Source of the DNA: Frateuria sp. Soil773
GTDB taxonomy: Bacteria; Pseudomonadota; Gammaproteobacteria; Xanthomonadales; Rhodanobacteraceae
Direction: 5' to 3'
DNA length: 50,981 nucleotides
NCBI RefSeq assembly: GCF_001428405.1
Contig: NZ_LMSL01000019.1
Coordinates: 15,907-66,887, forward strand
Position numbers and translations under genes: made by a program. Positions 47,663 to 50,981 of this stretch are shown here, one piece after another. Each line of letters begins with the position of its first letter. Position 1 is the stretch's first letter. Under the pieces are notes generated by a model. It was not told where the DNA came from, ran no database searches, and saw only the letters and a program-made list of their open reading frames with translations.

Positions 47663-48421
47663 CTATCCGGCATCGGCCCGCGGCACCGACGGCGCGGGCA
47701 ACGCCACGCGCTCGCCGGCGGCCGCGATGCGGTAGCCGCGCCCGCGCAGCGCTGCGCCGTCCGCCGCGCTGCCGTAGTGGTAGAGCAGCAGCCGCTCGCG
47801 CAGCGCGGGCGGGTACTCGCGCTCGACGTCGTCGATGCCGGTGTGCGAGGGGTTGCCGGTCAGGCCGCAATCGTGCGCGACCAGCTCGCCGCCGCCGGCA
47901 TGCTGCTCCAGCACCTCGGGAATGGGCCGGGTGTCGCCGGTGTAGGCGAAGCTGCCGGGCAGCGCGATGCCGTAGGACGTGCCGGGCACGTGGTGCCGGG
48001 TGGCGAACACATCGAACCACAAGCCGTCCAGCCAGAACCCGCGCGTGCACGGCACCAGTTGGAACGCCTCCCAGTAGTTCACGCCGCCCTCGGCCAGCAC
48101 GCCCGGGTAGTCGGCCACCCGCGCCTGCAACCACGGCAGCAGGCGGGCGTGCAGGAATACCCGCGTCTTGCCGCGCAGCCGTTCGTCGAACCACAGGCGG
48201 ATGAACAGGCGCTCCATCCCCGCCACGTGGTCCATGTGCGTATGGGTGATGAACAGCGCGCGCGGCAGCGCGCCGTAGGCGGCCAGGTAACGGTCCAGCG
48301 TATCCGGGCCGCAGTCGATCAGCAGCACCGGCTCGCCATCGCGCTCCAGCACCGCGGCCGACGCGCCCAGTTCGACGGCATGCGCCGCGCCGACGCCAAG
48401 GAAATGCAGGGACCAGTTCAT
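47663..48421 (-). CDS. MBL-fold metal-dependent hydrolase
   Basis: A 252-residue metallo-beta-lactamase-fold protein with the metal motif HTHMDH (60-65), a later RHHVPGTSYG and AYTGDTRPIPEVL, the Asp-bearing metal strand, and HDCGLTGNPSHTG. The layout is close to RNase Z-like phosphodiesterases, but no RNA-binding exosite arm is recognisable. Its ATG overlaps the kdkA stop as ATGA, linking it to LPS-core synthesis by context only. The substrate is unknown. Confidence 0.85.
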   Translation of the reverse strand: MNWSLHFLGVGAAHAVELGASAAVLERDGEPVLLIDCGPDTLDRYLAAYGALPRALFITHTHMDHVAGMERLFIRLWFDERLRGKTRVFLHARLLPWLQARVADYPGVLAEGGVNYWEAFQLVPCTRGFWLDGLWFDVFATRHHVPGTSYGIALPGSFAYTGDTRPIPEVLEQHAGGGELVAHDCGLTGNPSHTGIDDVEREYPPALRERLLLYHYGSAADGAALRGRGYRIAAAGERVALPAPSVPRADAG

Positions 48422-49149
48422 GCGGCCAGCGTACGCTCGTAACGGTAGACCAGGGGTTGCCACAGCGTTTCCTCGAACCGCGCCTCGCCCTCGCTGGCCG
48501 CCCCCAGCTTCAGCAGCGACCGGCGCAGCCGCAGCAGGTTGGCCTGGCGCCAGGACTCGGCCGGCCGACGCAGCCGGCCGCGGTCGAAATCCAGCAGGTA
48601 CAGCCCGCCCGGCGCGACCAGCACGTTGTGCGCATTGAGGTCGGCATGCCAGATGCCCTCGCGGTGGAAGCGCGCCACCAGCGCGCCGACTTCCTCCGCC
48701 AGCCCGGCATCCAGCCGCCCTGCGGCCAGGCGCGCGGCCAGCGTGTCCGCGTCCGCGATGCGGCCGGTGATCAGGTCGGCGGTATAGAACGGCCCGCGGC
48801 GCACATAGCGCGCCGCCACCGCCCGCGGCCCGGGCAGGCCCAGCTCGGCAATGCGCGCGAGCAACCGGAACTCTTCGAAACAGCGCGTCCTGTCCGCGCC
48901 GGTCCACAGGTAGCGGTCGCCCATCAGGGCGGCCACCAGGCCGCCTCGGCGGTAATGCCGCAGCACGCATTCCCCCGCCGGCGTCGCGATGACCGATACG
49001 CCGCCGCGCCCGCCCGACTGGACGTGCAGGCCGCCCTGCGCGCGCCAGTACGCGGGCGAGAACCAGTCGTCGTCGACTTGTGGGGACACCGCGGCGTCGA
49101 ACAGAATCGCCCCGACCGCCCCTTCGCGGATTCGTTCCTGCATCTTCAT
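48418..49149 (-). CDS. kdkA: 3-deoxy-D-manno-octulosonic acid kinase
   Basis: KdkA phosphorylates the Kdo residue of Kdo-lipid IV-A using ATP, at the inner membrane. The 243-residue kinase-fold protein has the KdkA block DDWFSPAYWRAQGGLHVQSGGRGGV, RHYRRGGL, the catalytic loop WHADLNAHNVLV with intact Asp and Asn, and metal-binding LLDFDRGRLR. Length is typical of the family. It is divergent from a GT9 heptosyltransferase with only 55 bases between starts, which fits a shared role in the LPS inner core. Confidence 0.93.
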   Translation of the reverse strand: MKMQERIREGAVGAILFDAAVSPQVDDDWFSPAYWRAQGGLHVQSGGRGGVSVIATPAGECVLRHYRRGGLVAALMGDRYLWTGADRTRCFEEFRLLARIAELGLPGPRAVAARYVRRGPFYTADLITGRIADADTLAARLAAGRLDAGLAEEVGALVARFHREGIWHADLNAHNVLVAPGGLYLLDFDRGRLRRPAESWRQANLLRLRRSLLKLGAASEGEARFEETLWQPLVYRYERTLAA

Positions 49150-49204
49150 GCCCGGCCGTGCCGCGGCGCCATCAGTCCAAGTCCCGCGATTCTAGCCCAA
49201 GCCC

Positions 49205-50248
49205 ATGACCGTTCCCGCCTCGCTCTGCCTGCTCCGCACCTCCGCCATCGGCGACGTCACCCATGTCGTCCCCCTGGTGCGCACGCTGCAACGCGCCTGG
49301 CCGGATACCGCGCTGACCTGGATCGTCGGCAAGCTGGAGCGCAAGCTGGTCGGCGACCTTCCCGGGGTGGATTTCGTCACCTTCGACAAGGGCAAGGGCT
49401 GGGCGGGCATGCGCGAAGTGCATGCCGCCTTGCGCGACCGCCGCTTCGACGCGCTGCTGCAGATGCAGGTGGCGATGCGCTCGAACCTGCTCAGCCTCGG
49501 CATCCAGGCCGGCCGCCGCATCGGCTACGACCGTGCCCGCTCGCGCGACCTGCATGGCCTGGTCGTCAACGAGCGCATCCCCGCGCGCACCGGCGAGCAT
49601 GTGCTGGATGCACTGGGAAGCTTCTGCGAGCCACTGGGACTGAAACAGACCGAGGTGCGCTGGGATATCCCGGTGCCCGACGAAGCCCGCGCCTGGGCCG
49701 CCGAACAATTGCCGGGCGAGGCACCGACCCTGCTGGTCAGCCCCGCCTCCAGCCACGCCCTGCGCAACTGGTTGCCGGAACGCTACGCCGCCGTGATGGA
49801 CCATGCCGCGACGCGCGGCTGGCGCGTGGCCCTGGTCGGCGGCCCGTCGCCGGGCGAACGCCGCATGGCCGATGCGGTGCTCGCCGCCTGCAAGCGCGCG
49901 CCGCTGGACCTCACCGGCAAGGACACGCTCAAGCGCCTGCTCGCCATGCTCGGGCGCGCGCAGTTGCTGCTCACCCCCGATTCCGGCCCCATGCACATGG
50001 CCAACGCCGTCGGCACCAAGGTGCTGGGGCTGCACGCCGCGAGCAATCCCGACCGCTCCGGCCCCTATTCCGACCGACGCTGGTGCGTGAACAAATACGA
50101 CGAGGCCGCGCGCCGATACCTGGGCAAGCCGGCCAGCGAGATCGCCTGGGGCCGCAAGATCGAGCGACCCGGCGTGATGGAGCTGATCGGCGTGGACGAC
50201 GTGGTCGAGCGCTTCGAGGCCGCGGCCCGTCATCTCGATCTGCCGTAG
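49205..50248 (+). CDS. Glycosyltransferase family 9 protein (LPS heptosyltransferase-like)
   Basis: A 347-residue GT-B-fold protein with the GT9 start LCLLRTSAIGDVTHVVPLVRTLQ, an acceptor-domain block YDRARSRDLHGLVVNERIP, VSPASSHALRNWLPERYAAVMD, and LLTPDSGPMHMANAVGTKVLGLHAASNPDRSGPY, which binds ADP-heptose in the family. It probably adds heptose to the LPS inner core in the cytoplasm. Whether it is the WaaC or WaaF type cannot be told. It is divergent from kdkA. The 189 bases between it and the next, convergent gene show no clear terminator. Confidence 0.88.
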   Translation: MTVPASLCLLRTSAIGDVTHVVPLVRTLQRAWPDTALTWIVGKLERKLVGDLPGVDFVTFDKGKGWAGMREVHAALRDRRFDALLQMQVAMRSNLLSLGIQAGRRIGYDRARSRDLHGLVVNERIPARTGEHVLDALGSFCEPLGLKQTEVRWDIPVPDEARAWAAEQLPGEAPTLLVSPASSHALRNWLPERYAAVMDHAATRGWRVALVGGPSPGERRMADAVLAACKRAPLDLTGKDTLKRLLAMLGRAQLLLTPDSGPMHMANAVGTKVLGLHAASNPDRSGPYSDRRWCVNKYDEAARRYLGKPASEIAWGRKIERPGVMELIGVDDVVERFEAAARHLDLP

Positions 50249-50437
50249 CAAGGCTCCCCGCGCAAGGAGGCTGGAATCCTGCACTGGAGACCGTGGGGGC
50301 AACACTCTGCATGGGAAACGGGCGAGAATGCTTGAGCCGCAGCGAGCCGATCGGGAATACCGCAAAAGCGCTGCGATTGAAGCGGGTCCACCGGCGCATC
50401 ACGCCCGTCCCGCCTACGGCACGACGCCCGCGCGGAA

Positions 50438-50836
50438 CTAGACCGCCCGATAATCCTGGTACGACTTCTCCTCCACCAACTGCGAACCCAGCTTGAGGTT
50501 GATCTCGCGCTTCACCGCCGCGCGCACGTCGTTGCGGAAATACACCGAGCGCGCCAGCTCGATGAACTCGGCATCGAACGCCTGCGCCTTCTCCTTCAGC
50601 CGGATGCGGTCCTCGATGTCCCACAGCTCCTCGTTCACCGCCAACAGCCGCGCCCGCTCGTCCGCGATGTCCGTCTGCGACGCCGCATCGTTCGCCCACG
50701 TCGCATTGAGCAGGTCCAGCTCGTTGCGCACATTGGCCAGCTTCGCCTCGTCGCGGATCTGCCGCGACTTGATCTCAAGGATGGTGATCTTGTCGATCAG
50801 CTCGCCGTATGACACGGGGGTTTGGATCAGGCTCAT
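50438..50836 (-). CDS. DUF6165 family protein
   Basis: A 132-residue soluble, highly charged, mostly helical protein with the start LIQTPVSYGELIDKITILEIKSRQI, which I recognise as DUF6165. The middle holds a Glu/Arg-rich helix that may form a coiled coil and the C-terminus has EINLKLGSQLVEEKSY. The function is unknown; homologues are often seen near surface-polysaccharide genes, as here beside a GT9 gene. It is convergent with that gene. Confidence 0.8.
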   Translation of the reverse strand: MSLIQTPVSYGELIDKITILEIKSRQIRDEAKLANVRNELDLLNATWANDAASQTDIADERARLLAVNEELWDIEDRIRLKEKAQAFDAEFIELARSVYFRNDVRAAVKREINLKLGSQLVEEKSYQDYRAV

Positions 50837-50899
50837 GCAAGGCTCCGGACAAGGGGATTACGCAGTCCCTCCCTCCGTGAGGGCCAGGGACAAGGGCAC

Positions 50900-50905
50900 A
50901 TCATA
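50900..50905 (-). promoter_or_regulatory. Possible -10 element for the DUF6165 gene
   Basis: Minus-strand TATGAT about 64 bases before the ATG at 50836. No -35 of quality is at the right spacing. The rest of 50837-50981 shows no gene. Confidence 0.3.
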
Positions 50906-50981
50906 ACCTCGCCTCCAGCCATCCGTAGCCTTCCCCGTCAAGTAGCGCACTCAAAAGGAGAAGTTTGCCGCTCGCAGTGTT

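Noticed and set aside
47137-48204. A 355-codon plus-strand frame across the SRP RNA, tRNA-Ser and the MBL gene
   Set aside because: It runs through two structured RNA genes and antisense to a well-supported CDS.

Overview
The window reads as a chromosomal housekeeping region of a GC-rich gammaproteobacterium of the order Xanthomonadales (Lysobacterales). Three things suggest this: a type IV pilus PilZ protein ending in PTHTM, as I recall for Xanthomonas PilZ; a tRNA-fMet/rimP/nusA/infB block directly beside a complete nuo operon; and intergenic repeats built from GGGAATC heptamers. The genus cannot be decided from the sequence alone. I see no phage, insertion sequence, CRISPR array or resistance cassette.

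Layout. (1) 1-6310, mostly minus strand: initiator tRNA-fMet, then rimP-nusA-infB, the E. coli metY-rimP-nusA-infB order. rimP has its own promoter and a leader of about 280 nt carrying two intrinsic-terminator hairpins. A small secreted cysteine-containing protein is encoded on the opposite strand between the tRNA and rimP. (2) 6403-21369, minus strand: all 14 genes nuoA to nuoN of NADH:quinone oxidoreductase (complex I), with nuoC and nuoD separate. Two repeat elements fill the nuoD/nuoE and nuoG/nuoF gaps. (3) 21608-35966, minus strand: a long fatty-acid/ribosome/cell-division cluster read in the order yceD, rpmF, fabH, kinase-like gene, fabD, fabG, acpP, fabF, pabB, pabC, mltG, tmk, holB, membrane glycosyltransferase, PIG-L deacetylase, pilZ. 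Relative to E. coli it lacks plsX, gains a degenerate kinase inside the fab genes, and has two envelope-sugar genes between holB and pilZ.

(4) 35976-43320: a small membrane protein plus a Maf-type pyrophosphatase, a convergent GT39-like membrane protein, then a MoxR ATPase / DUF58 / transglutaminase operon and a Slp-type lipoprotein. (5) 43343-47415, minus strand: HIT hydrolase, GNAT acetyltransferase, recR, ybaB, dnaX, SRP RNA and tRNA-Ser(GGA). A perfect 29-bp inverted repeat separates ybaB from recR and a REP-like element lies upstream of dnaX. (6) 47663-50836: LPS-core genes, with kdkA and an MBL-fold hydrolase on the minus strand, a divergent GT9 heptosyltransferase, and a DUF6165 protein.

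Most genes are conserved and their calls are secure. The unexplained signal is non-coding: low-complexity inverted repeats of two sequence families that sit exactly in gaps between co-transcribed genes, plus several leader and intercistronic hairpins. Start sites were adjusted inward wherever the longest open frame ran into a neighbouring gene or repeat. Nothing was searched or computed; family names rest on motif recognition.
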